DNA of 64,000 nucleotides from Halobacillus litoralis (GTDB taxonomy: Bacteria; Bacillota; Bacilli; Bacillales; Halobacillaceae), in assembly GCF_009856445.1 (NCBI RefSeq), contig NZ_WMFA01000004.1:62001-126000 (forward strand). Reading direction: 5' to 3'. Numbering within the stretch: position 1 is the first letter of the stretch; every line of letters starts with the position of its first letter. The position numbers and the translations under genes are program-made. The notes beneath the pieces were generated by a model that made no database searches, was not told the DNA's origin, and saw only the letters and a list, made by a program, of their open reading frames with translations. Positions 51,117 to 60,502 of the stretch are shown here, piece after piece.

Positions 51117-51983
51117 ATGCAACCATACATGTCTGTTAAAAATGTCTCTCATGTTTATCCGAACGGAGTGACCGCGATCAAAGATATCGATCTCGATATC
51201 TATGAAGGAGAAGTCGTCGCGATCCTTGGCAGTAATGGCTCAGGGAAAACGACGCTCGTGAAGCACTTCAACGGGCTGTTGACCCCTACGAAAGGTGAAA
51301 TTACCGTAGGCGGGTTGAACACGAAGAAGGAGAAAATATCGAAGCTCTCAAGCTTAGTGGGGTATGTTTTTCAAAATCCGAACCACCAGACGTTTCTTCC
51401 TTCGGTGAGAAAAGAGTTGGAATATGGCTGTACCAATTTGAAAATGTCGGTAAGTGAGACGGAGGAAAGGGTCAACAAAGCCATTGAACTGTTTGAACTG
51501 GAAGAGAGGCTTGATGATAATCCTTTTGATTTGAATTCCAGTCAGCGGAAAGAAGTAGCGATGGCATCGATCATGGCGGTTTCCCCTAAAGTAATCGTCC
51601 TGGATGAACCGACGACCGGTCAGGACCATAAAGGGTGTAAACGTGTCCTCGATCTAGTGAGGATGTTCAAAGCGCATGGCCACATCGTCGTTCTGATTAC
51701 TCACGATATGCACCTGATCGGGGAATTGAACTGCCGGACCGTCGTCATGAACCAGAGTAAAAAGATTGCCGATGATCAGGCGGATGTCGTCTTTTCCCAC
51801 AAAGGCGTAATGGAAGAGGCTGGCCTTCAGCCACCACAAATCACAAGCTTCGCCAATCAATTAACAGATTTGGATGCAAATAAAACCTATTTAACAATCG
51901 ATTCCATCCTTTCATGGATCAAAGAAAACAAACCAAACAAAGAGAAAAAAGAGGAGGCTGTTCAAATTGGCTCAGGATCTTAA
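51117..51983 (+). CDS. ECF transporter ATPase 2, degenerate signature motif
   Basis: The 288-residue ABC ATPase has Walker A GSNGSGKTT (38-46), Q-loop VFQNPNHQ, Walker B VIVLDEP (159-165) and H-loop LITHD. The ABC signature, however, reads LNSSQ (139-143) instead of LSGGQ. The two missing glycines would weaken the composite ATP site completed by this motif, giving an asymmetric heterodimer. The start follows TGAGGAGGCAG. Its end overlaps the phosphorylase gene by 17 bases. Confidence 0.9.
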   Translation: MQPYMSVKNVSHVYPNGVTAIKDIDLDIYEGEVVAILGSNGSGKTTLVKHFNGLLTPTKGEITVGGLNTKKEKISKLSSLVGYVFQNPNHQTFLPSVRKELEYGCTNLKMSVSETEERVNKAIELFELEERLDDNPFDLNSSQRKEVAMASIMAVSPKVIVLDEPTTGQDHKGCKRVLDLVRMFKAHGHIVVLITHDMHLIGELNCRTVVMNQSKKIADDQADVVFSHKGVMEEAGLQPPQITSFANQLTDLDANKTYLTIDSILSWIKENKPNKEKKEEAVQIGSGS

Positions 51984-52848
51984 ATGGAAAGCAAAAGCAA
52001 ATCGACCAGAATCAGCAGATCAATCACAATATCACATTCGGTGCCGTCCCGGTGATGTAGAAAAATATGTCTTGCTGCCAGGAGACCCGGAACGTGTGGG
52101 ACAGATGGCCGAGCTTTGGGATGAGAAAGAACACATCGCCACTTACCGTGAACACGTTACATATACGGGAAAAGTCGGCGGGGTAGGAATATCCGCCTGC
52201 TCGACAGGTGCAGGTGGACCGTCAACGGCCAGTGCTTTGGAAGAACTCGCTGAAGTAGGGGCAGAAACCTTCCTTCGTGTTGGGACTTGCGGGGCGATGC
52301 AGGAGGATATCGAACCAGGAGACTTGATCATCTGTGCCGGTGCGGTCCGCTATGACGGGACGAGCGATCAGTATGTCGATCAGAAGTTCCCGGCGATTGC
52401 CAACCAGGAAGTCGTGATGGCGACAATCGAGGCCGCAGAGAGATTAGGTGTAACCTATCACGTCGGTATCGGCTACACAGCCGCATCCTTCTTCTGTGGA
52501 CAGGGACGTCCAGGGTACAACAATTATAACCAAAGCTGGATGCACACGATCATGGATGATATGCAGCGGGCCGGTGTTCTGAACTTCGAAATGGAAGCTG
52601 CAACGGTTCTGACTTTGAGCAGTTTGTTCAATTTGAGAGCAGGAGCTATTTTTACAGCGGTTGCCAACAGAGTGAAAGATGAATTCGAGTATAAAGGGGA
52701 AGGCGTCGAACAATCGATTGCTGTGGCGACAGAAGCGATCAAAATCCTGAGCCACTGGGATCAGCTGAAAAAAGAATCAGGCAAGCCATACTTTTACCCA
52801 TCCTTATTAACCCAACAATCCAAAGTTGAAGGAGGAAATGTTCTATGA
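51967..52848 (+). CDS. Uridine phosphorylase-family nucleoside phosphorylase
   Basis: The 293-residue NP-I family protein has GVGISACSTGAGGPSTASAL and RVGTCGAMQEDIEPGDLIIC, the phosphate/ribose-binding signatures of uridine phosphorylase-like enzymes, and LNFEMEAATVL with the ribose-binding MEAA element. It splits a nucleoside with phosphate to the base and (deoxy)ribose 1-phosphate. TTG at 51967 is the start, with AGAGGAGGC upstream. Several family members accept purines or 5'-modified nucleosides, so the base is not settled. Confidence 0.85.
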   Translation: MAQDLKWKAKANRPESADQSQYHIRCRPGDVEKYVLLPGDPERVGQMAELWDEKEHIATYREHVTYTGKVGGVGISACSTGAGGPSTASALEELAEVGAETFLRVGTCGAMQEDIEPGDLIICAGAVRYDGTSDQYVDQKFPAIANQEVVMATIEAAERLGVTYHVGIGYTAASFFCGQGRPGYNNYNQSWMHTIMDDMQRAGVLNFEMEAATVLTLSSLFNLRAGAIFTAVANRVKDEFEYKGEGVEQSIAVATEAIKILSHWDQLKKESGKPYFYPSLLTQQSKVEGGNVL

Positions 52849-53645
52849 AAATCGGAATTGTCGGAGGCACAGGCTTTTACAATTTAGTGGACGGCATGAA
52901 GGAAGTGCAGGTTTCTACAGAATATGGAGATGTCGTTGTCTATGAAGGAGAGCATGCAGGAAAAGACATCTATTTCCTTCCGAGGCACGGGAAATCTCAC
53001 GACAGTCTTGCCCACCAGATCAATTACCGGGCAAACATGATGGCCTTGAAACAGCTCGGTACAGACCACGTGCTTGCCATGTGTGCGGTCGGCTCTTTGA
53101 ATCCTGACATCCCGGTTGGAGCACTTGCCCTCCTGGATCAATTTATGGACGTCACGACGAAGCGCATATCTACTTATGATAAATATTCCGTGGAAATCAC
53201 GCAGCCGTACTGTCCGGACTTGAACGACACGTTCTTAGAGGCAGCCAATCAGCTTGACATGGAAATCACACCAAAAGCGAACTACATCTGCGTGGACGGC
53301 CCCCGTTACGAAACGGCATTGGAGATCAACATCTACAAGCAGTGGGGGATGGATGTTGTCGGCATGACGAATGCGACAGAAGCGATTCTGGCAAGAGAAC
53401 TTGGCATCGCCTATGCGGTCGTTACGATGTCGACAGACCTCGCGGCAGGAACGACGGACGTTCCACCGGATCTTGATACACATAAAAATGTCGTCATTGA
53501 GAACCAGGATAAAATTAGAGATCTTTTCCTGAAGACGATTGAACTGGCGACCGATGACAAACCATCGATTGCGCATGAAGCTTATGCAAGAGCTTTGAAA
53601 GCCCGTGAAGAAAAGCTCGAAAAATTAGAAGCGACACAGGCATAA
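52845..53645 (+). CDS. MTAP/PNP-family nucleoside phosphorylase
   Basis: The 266-residue NP-I trimer-type protein has IVGGTGFYNL, FLPRHGKSHDSLAHQINYRANM with the phosphate-binding RHG, GPRYETALEINIYK and MTNATEAILARE. An aspartate in TMSTDLAAG where MTA phosphorylases recognise adenine suggests 5'-methylthioadenosine or 5'-deoxyadenosine rather than guanosine. The start overlaps the preceding stop (ATGA). It feeds a 5-modified ribose 1-phosphate to the isomerase downstream. Confidence 0.85.
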   Translation: MKIGIVGGTGFYNLVDGMKEVQVSTEYGDVVVYEGEHAGKDIYFLPRHGKSHDSLAHQINYRANMMALKQLGTDHVLAMCAVGSLNPDIPVGALALLDQFMDVTTKRISTYDKYSVEITQPYCPDLNDTFLEAANQLDMEITPKANYICVDGPRYETALEINIYKQWGMDVVGMTNATEAILARELGIAYAVVTMSTDLAAGTTDVPPDLDTHKNVVIENQDKIRDLFLKTIELATDDKPSIAHEAYARALKAREEKLEKLEATQA

Positions 53646-53646
53646 A

Positions 53647-55086
53647 ATGAGCCTAGTCATCAGACAGGCGGAATGGATCGACAAGAAAGGTTCAGTGAAG
53701 ACGGGGGACATTCTGATCAAAGAAGGGAAAATTGAAAAAATTTTCCCTTCTGGGTCTTATCCCGGCAGCGCTGAAACCCGTGAGGTCGATGCCACCGGGC
53801 AGTTGATCATTCCTGGCATGACGAATGCCCATTATCACTCGTATTCCAACTTGCTAAAAGGTACCGAAACCGACCTGCCCCTAGAGCTATGGTCATTATA
53901 TACCGTTGCTTACGGTCATTCCTTAACAGATGAAGATATCTATTTGGCGGTCTTGCTGGGAGCAGCAGAGATGATCCGTAATGGGGTGACTTCCTGTCTG
54001 GACCACTTTCCGCACATTCCGAAATCAGAAAGCGCATTGGAAGCCTATCTCGAATCAGGAATGCATGTATCCTTCGCTCCGATGATTCACGATGTGCCGG
54101 ATCATCACTTTCTTCAATTGGATTTACCTGATGATCTAAGAAGAAAAATGGAAGTCCCACCAAGGTCTTCCGCACAAATGAATGACTTTTACAGCGAGTT
54201 GATCGAAAAGTGGCACGGAAAAGAGGATCGCATCCAGCTGACGGTCGGTCCGAATGCGCCGCAAAGATGTACCGCTGAAGCTTTGGAATTATGCGATCAT
54301 CTCAGCAGAACCTATGACCTTCCTATCCATACCCATCTCTTGGAAACGAAAATCCAAAGAGATTACGGAAGGCGCCATTATGGGGAAGACGGGGTCCTAA
54401 CACACTTGGATCAGGCCGGCATTCTGGATAACCGCCTCACCGTCGCCCATGCGATCTGGCTGGATGAATGGGAAATGGATCTACTCAAGGAACGAGGCGT
54501 ATCGATCGTTCATAACCCGGCAAGCAATATGATTTTAGGCAGTGGACAAGCGCCGGTCTTTGATTTTTTACAAAAAGGGTTCCCTGTTGGATTAGGCACT
54601 GATGCTTCCAATTGTGGCACGACACACAGTCTCTTTGAAACGATGAAACTCGTAGCCATGGTGCCAAGAATAGGCGAGAGGGATCCAGGGAGATGGCTGG
54701 ATGCCTCCCAAGTTTTCAATATGGCTACTGGGCAAGGGGCCCTGGTCTTAGGAAATGAAAATCGAAAAGGTGAGATAGCAGAAGATTTTGACGCCGATCT
54801 TGTTTTCCTTAACAAAAACACGACAACATGGACGAATACCCATGATGCCGTCACCCAGCTGGTTTTCCATGAAAATGGTTCTTCCATCGATTCCGTCATG
54901 ATTCAGGGAGAATGGGTGCTGAAAAATAAGCAGATCACATCATATGATGAGAAGCGAGTGATCCAGCGTGTGCAGGAACGAGCAGAAACGCTTCGCGAAA
55001 ACAGTGCAGAAGCTGTTGCATTCGCAGACAAGCTAAGGGTTCATGTGGAGGAGTTTTACCATCACTTTTATAAACGGGAGGAATGA
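53647..55086 (+). CDS. Amidohydrolase-family deaminase (MTA/SAH/5'-deoxyadenosine deaminase-like)
   Basis: The 479-residue metal-dependent deaminase has H62-x-H64 in NAHYHS, the later THLLET histidine, AHAIWLD and GTDASNCG (metal-binding aspartate), the layout of the MtaD/DadD and TRZ/ATZ group. Such enzymes convert adenosine-type nucleosides to inosine-type ones before phosphorolysis. It starts directly after the MTAP-like gene without a strong ribosome binding site, so translation is probably coupled. Confidence 0.83.
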   Translation: MSLVIRQAEWIDKKGSVKTGDILIKEGKIEKIFPSGSYPGSAETREVDATGQLIIPGMTNAHYHSYSNLLKGTETDLPLELWSLYTVAYGHSLTDEDIYLAVLLGAAEMIRNGVTSCLDHFPHIPKSESALEAYLESGMHVSFAPMIHDVPDHHFLQLDLPDDLRRKMEVPPRSSAQMNDFYSELIEKWHGKEDRIQLTVGPNAPQRCTAEALELCDHLSRTYDLPIHTHLLETKIQRDYGRRHYGEDGVLTHLDQAGILDNRLTVAHAIWLDEWEMDLLKERGVSIVHNPASNMILGSGQAPVFDFLQKGFPVGLGTDASNCGTTHSLFETMKLVAMVPRIGERDPGRWLDASQVFNMATGQGALVLGNENRKGEIAEDFDADLVFLNKNTTTWTNTHDAVTQLVFHENGSSIDSVMIQGEWVLKNKQITSYDEKRVIQRVQERAETLRENSAEAVAFADKLRVHVEEFYHHFYKREE

Positions 55087-55089
55087 AAG

Positions 55090-55692
55090 ATGAGCTACGA
55101 ATTATTGAAAAAAGAACTGCAGCATGTATCCCATAAGGTTTATCAAAAAGGGTTCACCCAGGCGACAGGTGGAAACATCAGTGTAAGAATTCCAGGCACC
55201 GACTATGTGCTGATCAAAAGAAGCGGGGTCAGCCTTGGAGAAGTGAGCAGGGAAGATGCCCTCGTTGTCAATATGGACGGAGAGGTCATTGAAGGCCAAG
55301 GAAAGCCTTCGAAAGAAATCGGTTTTCACCTTGGTGTCTATAAAGTCCGCCCTGACGTTAACGCGGTCGTCCACTGCCATCCCAACTACGCGATTGGCTA
55401 TGCCTGCTTAGGAGAAGAGCTTCCTCTTCCTACCGTGACGGCGAGAAAACTTCTCGGACATGTTCCGGTGGCGGACGTCGCACCATCAGGGTCCAAGGAA
55501 CTTGCGCAACATGTGACGGACGTCTTCACGCAGTACCCGGATATCAAGATCACGCTGATGAAGGATCACGGTGTTTGTTCGGTCGGACCGACGCTTGAAG
55601 CGGCTTACAACGTCGTAGATCTTGCCGAAGCAACAGCGAAACAGGCGTTCATCCTAACTCAATTACGTGCAGGTGTACCGGTAACAAACTAA
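55090..55692 (+). CDS. Class II aldolase (ribulose/5-deoxyribulose 1-phosphate aldolase-like)
   Basis: The 200-residue AraD/FucA-family enzyme has TGGNISVR, the catalytic glutamate in KPSKEIGFHLG, zinc ligands in VHCHPNYA, and KDHGVCSVG. Members cleave ketose 1-phosphates to DHAP and an aldehyde. Next to an MtnA-like isomerase the substrate is probably 5-deoxyribulose, 5-methylthioribulose or ribulose 1-phosphate. The start follows CGGGAGGAATG, 3 bases after the deaminase stop. Confidence 0.88.
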   Translation: MSYELLKKELQHVSHKVYQKGFTQATGGNISVRIPGTDYVLIKRSGVSLGEVSREDALVVNMDGEVIEGQGKPSKEIGFHLGVYKVRPDVNAVVHCHPNYAIGYACLGEELPLPTVTARKLLGHVPVADVAPSGSKELAQHVTDVFTQYPDIKITLMKDHGVCSVGPTLEAAYNVVDLAEATAKQAFILTQLRAGVPVTN

Positions 55693-55709
55693 ACGGGGAG
55701 GGGATTATC

Positions 55710-56786
55710 ATGACTGAAATTCAACAGTTGGTGCAGCGTTATCAAGAAGAAAATCTCGCTCTTCCGATTTGGTTTGAAGAGGGGACGTTGAAAGTCATTG
55801 ACCAGACAAAGCTGCCTTTTTCTGAAGAGATTATGACTTGTTCCACAGTCGAAGATTTAGGAGAAGCGATTCGTTCCATGCAAATCCGCGGTTCAGGTGC
55901 GATTGGCATCTGCGGGGCTTACGGTCTTTACTTAGCAGCCCTTGTCTCTGATGGCGATCCAGAAGCTGTTAAGGAAGCGGGCGTTTTGCTTAAAAGCACA
56001 CGCCCGACGGCTGTAAACTTGATGAAGACGGTCGATGAAATGATAGCCGCCATCGAGGGGGCTGGGCAGGAGCTCATTCACACAATGGAAACGAAAGCTG
56101 TGGAGATTCTGGAACGCCAGCTTGCCTTTGAATATGAACTCGGCCGACATGGAGCCGAGCTGATCGAGGACGGGGATACGGTTATGACGCATTGTCACTC
56201 CGGGGCCTTAGGTGGAGCTGGCTATGGTGGCCGGGCTTTATCTGTCATCCGTACCGCCCACGAGCAGGGCAAGAACATCCATGTCATCACTTGCGAGACA
56301 CGGCCTTATCTGCAAGGAGCCCGCATCACGGCCTATGAATTGAAAAAATTCGGGATTCCACATACGTTAATCACCGATAACATGTCCGCATTCTGTATGA
56401 GTACGGGGCGGATCGATAAGGTTGTCGTCGGGTCTGACCGTGTTTCAGCAAACGGGGATTTAGCCAATAAGGTAGGCACGTATATGCACGCACTGGCCGC
56501 CAAAGAGCATAATATCCCGTTTTATACAGCCACATCCAGCCATACAATTGATTTCGAAACACCGAGTGGATCCGACATTGAGGTGGAAATGCGTGATGCC
56601 AGCGAAGTCACCCACCTGAAAGGTATCGCCATCGCCCCTGAAGGAACGAATGCTCTCTATCCATCGTTTGATATTACGCCAAATGCGTTGATCAGCGGCA
56701 TCATTACCGAAAAAGGTGTGATCTCGGCGCCTTACTCAACGAACTTGAAGAAAGTGAACTCCAAGAAGGATAAAGTCTCCCAGTAA
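55710..56786 (+). CDS. MtnA-like (5-deoxy/methylthio)ribose-1-phosphate isomerase
   Basis: The 358-residue protein has the MtnA/eIF2B-like fold with MQIRGSGAIG, the catalytic cysteine in THCHSGALGG, and the catalytic aspartate in VVGSDRVSANGDLANKVGTY. MtnA converts 5-methylthioribose 1-phosphate to the ribulose form; close relatives act on 5-deoxyribose 1-phosphate in the 5-deoxyribose disposal route. No other methionine-salvage genes (mtnK, W, X, B, D) are present, which favours a DHAP-shunt role. The start follows CGGGGAGGGG. Confidence 0.88.
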   Translation: MTEIQQLVQRYQEENLALPIWFEEGTLKVIDQTKLPFSEEIMTCSTVEDLGEAIRSMQIRGSGAIGICGAYGLYLAALVSDGDPEAVKEAGVLLKSTRPTAVNLMKTVDEMIAAIEGAGQELIHTMETKAVEILERQLAFEYELGRHGAELIEDGDTVMTHCHSGALGGAGYGGRALSVIRTAHEQGKNIHVITCETRPYLQGARITAYELKKFGIPHTLITDNMSAFCMSTGRIDKVVVGSDRVSANGDLANKVGTYMHALAAKEHNIPFYTATSSHTIDFETPSGSDIEVEMRDASEVTHLKGIAIAPEGTNALYPSFDITPNALISGIITEKGVISAPYSTNLKKVNSKKDKVSQ

Positions 56787-56807
56787 GTACGGGAAGGAGG
56801 AACTCTT

Positions 56808-56978
56808 ATGGTAAAAGAAGCGATTCTCGCATTGATGGCAGGGATCTTCATCGGTGTCGTTTTCAAATTGATTAAACTTCCTTTACCTGCCCCTCCTGTT
56901 CTCGCTGGTGTGCTTGGTGTAGCAGGGGTGTATATCGGTGGTAAGATCATCGAAATGCTTTTTATGAGAGTACAATAA
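56808..56978 (+). CDS. XapX-domain (DUF1427) small membrane protein
   Basis: The 56-residue protein has the XapX features: two glycine-rich helices around the conserved LPLPAPPVLAGVLGVAGVYI. The name comes from E. coli xapX, linked to xanthosine utilisation, so its presence in a nucleoside operon is notable. The ATG at 56808 follows GGGAAGGAGG; it lies 21 bases after the isomerase gene and 26 bases before malate synthase. Confidence 0.85.
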   Translation: MVKEAILALMAGIFIGVVFKLIKLPLPAPPVLAGVLGVAGVYIGGKIIEMLFMRVQ

Positions 56979-57004
56979 AGGAAGATTAGAAGGAGGAAGG
57001 ACTT

Positions 57005-59179
57005 ATGAGTCAATATGTACAAATCGGAAATTTGAACGTGGACAAGGCCTTGTATGAATTCATTGTTTCTGAAGCTCTTCCAGAGAGTGGGGTGGCGGAC
57101 GAACAATTTTGGAGTGATTTTGAAACTTTGCTGGATGAATTGACGCCAGTCAACCAATCGCTGCTTGGAGAGCGCGCCGCTATTCAAAACCAGCTGGATA
57201 CGTGGTACAAGGACAATAACGCTGGTTATGAATTCGAAGAGTACAAAAGGTTTCTCGAGGAAATCGGCTACCTTGAACCGAAAGTGGAGGACTTCAAGGT
57301 CACCACGGAAGGTGTCGATCACGAAATCGCTCAACAGGCGGGTCCTCAATTAGTTGTTCCAGTCGATAATGCGCGCTATGCACTGAATGCAGCCAATGCA
57401 AGGTTCGGAAGTCTTTATGATGCGTTGTATGGGACAGATGTCATCAGTGAAGAAAATGGAGCGGAGCAGGGGAGCCGTTACAACCCGGTAAGAGGAAAGA
57501 AAGTCGTCACGTATGCCAAGGAATTCCTGGACCGGGTCGCTCCTTTGGCAGAAACCTCCCATAAAGATGTGGTTACATACAAGGTGACGGGAGGAGAGCT
57601 GAGTGCAACACTCAGCGATAACTCAGAGAGAAGATTGGTCGATCCTGGGAAGTTCAAAGGGTACCAAGGTGTCCCTGAAGATCCTTCTGCCATCCTGCTT
57701 GAAAATCATGGGCTGCATGTAGAAATTCAACTGGATCCTGATCACCCAATAGGTAAGGATGATCCGGCTGGAGTGAAAGATGTGCTCGTTGAATCCGCGA
57801 CTACGACGATCATGGACTGTGAGGATTCCGTCGCAGCCGTCGATGCCGAGGACAAGGTGCTCGTCTATCGAAATCTGCTTGGTCTCATGAAAGGGGACTT
57901 GACCACTTCCTTCAATAAAGGGGGCAAAGAAGTGACGCGTCATCTTCAACCTGACCGCAGTTACACCACTCCTGAAGGTGGCGAAAGGGTGCTCAAAGGT
58001 CGTTCACTGATGTTCATCCGCAATGTCGGCCACTTGATGACAACCCCAGCGATTTTGGATAAAAACGGAGACGAAGTGCCGGAAGGGATCGTTGATGGTG
58101 TCGTGACCTCTCTCTTAGGTAAACATGACCTGCTTCAAAATGGGAGATACCAGAACTCCGTTGAAGGATCCATATACATCGTCAAACCAAAAATGCACGG
58201 TTCAAAAGAAGTGGCTTTTGCGAATACCCTTTTCAACAAGATTGAAGACATCCTTGGCCTGGATCGCCATACCATTAAAATCGGGGTGATGGATGAAGAG
58301 CGCCGGACGACGCTTAATCTGAAGAACTGCATTCATGAAGTAAAAGAACGGATCGTCTTCATCAATACAGGCTTCCTTGACCGGACAGGGGATGAAATCC
58401 ATACCTCCATGGAAGCGGGAGCGATGATTCGAAAACAGGAAATGAAAACATCCACCTGGTTGCAGGCGTATGAACAGTCCAATGTCAATGTAGGAATTGA
58501 AACTGGACTGATCGGCAAAGCTCAAATCGGAAAAGGGATGTGGGCCATGCCTGAGTTGATGAGCAACATGATGGAGCAAAAAGGAAGTCAGTTGAAAGCA
58601 GGGGCGAACACTGCCTGGGTACCTTCTCCAACGGCAGCCTCCCTCCATGCGCTTCATTACCATGAGATCAATGTAAAAGCGATACAGGAAAAGATTCTTG
58701 AGAATATCACAGACAACATCGACGACATTCTCCAAGTGCCTGTCGCCTCTTCGACCAACTGGAGTGAGCAGGAAATCCAGCAAGAACTTGAAAACAATGC
58801 CCAGGGAATTCTCGGATACGTGGTACGCTGGGTGAACCATGGCGTCGGTTGTTCCAAAGTCCCTGATATCAACAACATCGGCTTGATGGAAGACCGTGCG
58901 ACACTAAGAATCTCCAGCCAGCATATGTCCAACTGGCTGCATCACGGGATTGTCACCGAAGAACAGGTCGAACAAACCTTGAAAAAGATGGCCAAGGTCG
59001 TAGATGAACAAAATGCTCATGATCCCGAGTATAGATCGATGGCTCCTGATTATGATCAATCGATTGCTTATCAGGCGGCGAGAGACCTGATTTTTGAAGG
59101 GACAGAACAGCCGAACGGTTATACCGAACCGATTCTGCATCAGCGGAGAAGAGAGCTGAAGGAAAAGGTTTATATCTAA
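57005..59179 (+). CDS. glcB: Malate synthase G
   Basis: The 724-residue protein matches the long monomeric G form (E. coli GlcB 723). It has [29 protein letters not shown] with the substrate arginine, [12 protein letters not shown], and [16 protein letters not shown], followed by the late catalytic-aspartate region [10 protein letters not shown]. It condenses glyoxylate with acetyl-CoA to malate. The start follows AAGGAGGAAGG. Last gene of the operon, suggesting that the pathway produces glyoxylate or glycolate. Confidence 0.95.
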   Translation: MSQYVQIGNLNVDKALYEFIVSEALPESGVADEQFWSDFETLLDELTPVNQSLLGERAAIQNQLDTWYKDNNAGYEFEEYKRFLEEIGYLEPKVEDFKVTTEGVDHEIAQQAGPQLVVPVDNARYALNAANARFGSLYDALYGTDVISEENGAEQGSRYNPVRGKKVVTYAKEFLDRVAPLAETSHKDVVTYKVTGGELSATLSDNSERRLVDPGKFKGYQGVPEDPSAILLENHGLHVEIQLDPDHPIGKDDPAGVKDVLVESATTTIMDCEDSVAAVDAEDKVLVYRNLLGLMKGDLTTSFNKGGKEVTRHLQPDRSYTTPEGGERVLKGRSLMFIRNVGHLMTTPAILDKNGDEVPEGIVDGVVTSLLGKHDLLQNGRYQNSVEGSIYIVKPKMHGSKEVAFANTLFNKIEDILGLDRHTIKIGVMDEERRTTLNLKNCIHEVKERIVFINTGFLDRTGDEIHTSMEAGAMIRKQEMKTSTWLQAYEQSNVNVGIETGLIGKAQIGKGMWAMPELMSNMMEQKGSQLKAGANTAWVPSPTAASLHALHYHEINVKAIQEKILENITDNIDDILQVPVASSTNWSEQEIQQELENNAQGILGYVVRWVNHGVGCSKVPDINNIGLMEDRATLRISSQHMSNWLHHGIVTEEQVEQTLKKMAKVVDEQNAHDPEYRSMAPDYDQSIAYQAARDLIFEGTEQPNGYTEPILHQRRRELKEKVYI

Positions 59180-59187
59180 AGAGAAGG

Positions 59188-59225
59188 AAAAGCTTAAGGC
59201 TGTTTACAGCCTTAAGCTTTTTTTG
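59188..59225 (+). terminator. Terminator of the nucleoside/malate synthase operon
   Basis: AAAGCTTAAGGCTG / CAGCCTTAAGCTTT is a 14-base perfect stem with loop TTTA, followed by TTTTT. Confidence 0.92.
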
Positions 59226-59339
59226 TGAACGTTACATTTTCCTCACTGTAAAGAGAGTAAACGACTGTTATTTTTCTTGAAAGGAGCATCATATAGTGAC
59301 TTTTAGTAAATATTAGAGGTTGAAACAGGAGGTGAATGC

Positions 59340-59636
59340 ATGAAAATCAAAGGACCGATTTTATTAGGCATTTTAATTGCAGCTATTTTGAACGGTTGCG
59401 CTGGTAACGAACCAAATGAACCAGAAGATGTAAATTACCAGCCGACACGTTATGACCAGGACGACCAGAGAAACCGTTTAGAGATAGATAACGGCGAGGA
59501 TACGAGGCCTGATGTTGATTACCCGATCATCGATCATCAGGATCAGGAAATCGATTTTGGTAACCGGGAGATTGACCTTGAGGAACCTTTTGATAGGAAA
59601 AACAATCATGACGATAACCGGGAAATGGATGAATAA
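59340..59636 (+). CDS. Small acidic lipoprotein
   Basis: The 98-residue protein has lipobox LNGC after a short signal peptide. The mature part is very acidic and rich in D, N and E (DYPIIDHQDQEIDFGNREIDL), which looks disordered and is common in halophilic Bacillaceae. The ATG at 59340 follows ACAGGAGGTGAATGC. Function unknown. Confidence 0.65.
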   Translation: MKIKGPILLGILIAAILNGCAGNEPNEPEDVNYQPTRYDQDDQRNRLEIDNGEDTRPDVDYPIIDHQDQEIDFGNREIDLEEPFDRKNNHDDNREMDE

Positions 59637-59966
59637 CTGATACAAAATACCTCGTTGTACATCAGAAATTCCCTGGCCTCTGCCAGGGACTATCTTGTCC
59701 TGTCTACTTTTTTAAAAGTATTGTTCGTTGTCATTTTTGAGCTCGAAAAACTTTAAATTTATTCGATCAACCACTTCATTTCATCTACTTTAGGAGAGGG
59801 TCTTATTAATCATACTTAACCTTCCGTTCGCTTCTCCCCAGAAGTTCATCCTTAGTTTTGCGCATGATTATAGACCTTCATTTACCAGTTTACTTCTAAT
59901 GCGCGTGTGGTAACATATACATAATTAGAACAAACGTTCGTATTTTTGTTAAGGAAGTGATCATCT
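59637..59966. other. 330-base intergenic region, no gene seen
   Basis: It contains a small hairpin CCCTGGC/GCCAGGG (59671-59688) without a clear T run, which may end the lipoprotein transcript, and AT-rich sequence near 59890-59950 that may hold the next promoter. Confidence 0.5.
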
Positions 59967-60194
59967 ATGAATGGCGTATTGAGAAGGGGTTTAGAGGAGA
60001 AGCAACAACTGGAACTCATCTACATGGCTGACAAAGGGAAAATCTCACAGCGGGTCATCCGCGTAGTATCCATCAAAGAGGAGACTGTCCTTGCTTATTG
60101 TTACACCCGAAAGACGGTTCGCTCATTCAAGCTCGCCAATATTTTGTCGGTAACCCCTTATAAAAAGAGGGAGCGCTATAAAAAGACACCTTGA
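59967..60194 (+). CDS. Small WYL-like protein
   Basis: The 75-residue basic protein reads like an isolated WYL domain: QLELIYMADKGKISQRVIRV, then YCYTRKTVRSFKLANILSV, matching the WYL core and its R-x-F-x-L-x-x-I end. WYL domains bind nucleic-acid or nucleotide ligands and regulate transcription. There is no HTH. The ATG at 59967 follows TTAAGGAAGTG. Confidence 0.6.
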   Translation: MNGVLRRGLEEKQQLELIYMADKGKISQRVIRVVSIKEETVLAYCYTRKTVRSFKLANILSVTPYKKRERYKKTP

Positions 60195-60291
60195 AAACCT
60201 GGCATCGAAATATGTTGAATGTACGGTTGCTCTAGCGGAAACTAGAGGAGGTACGTTAGGGTCGTTGAGATTTGCAAGAAAATAAGTATGT

Positions 60292-60321
60292 AAAAAAAGA
60301 ACCACAAAATAGTGGTTCTTT
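60292..60321 (-). terminator. Intrinsic terminator
   Basis: AAAGAACCAC / GTGGTTCTTT with a seven-base T run on the minus strand, directly after the stop of the 60-residue gene. Confidence 0.85.
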
Positions 60322-60502
60322 AGTCTTTCATGGATCCTGCCTCACGCGATGTCATGGCCCCTATCCCTGCGCTTACATCTTTTTGAATTTCCTGCTTTAC
60401 TTTATTTGGATCTGTTCCGGAATGTCCTGGCTTTAATGATTTCGGATCCTCTATTCTTCCTTGTCCGACCTCGGTTCCTGCCTTTGTCTGGTTCTTTGCC
60501 AC
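60320..60502 (-). CDS. Small hydrophilic protein, possibly spore-associated
   Basis: The 60-residue protein has no hydrophobic segment and is rich in K, G, S, Q and T (KNQTKAGTEVGQG, GTDPNKVKQEIQKDVSAG). Its composition recalls small spore or stress proteins, but I see no SASP consensus. I chose the GTG at 60502 because GGAGGTG is 7 bases upstream. It has its own terminator. Confidence 0.5.
   Translation of the reverse strand: MAKNQTKAGTEVGQGRIEDPKSLKPGHSGTDPNKVKQEIQKDVSAGIGAMTSREAGSMKD

Noticed and set aside
58202-58840. Minus-strand 212-codon frame inside malate synthase G
   Set aside because: It lies entirely within a highly conserved enzyme gene on the other strand and has no start signal.
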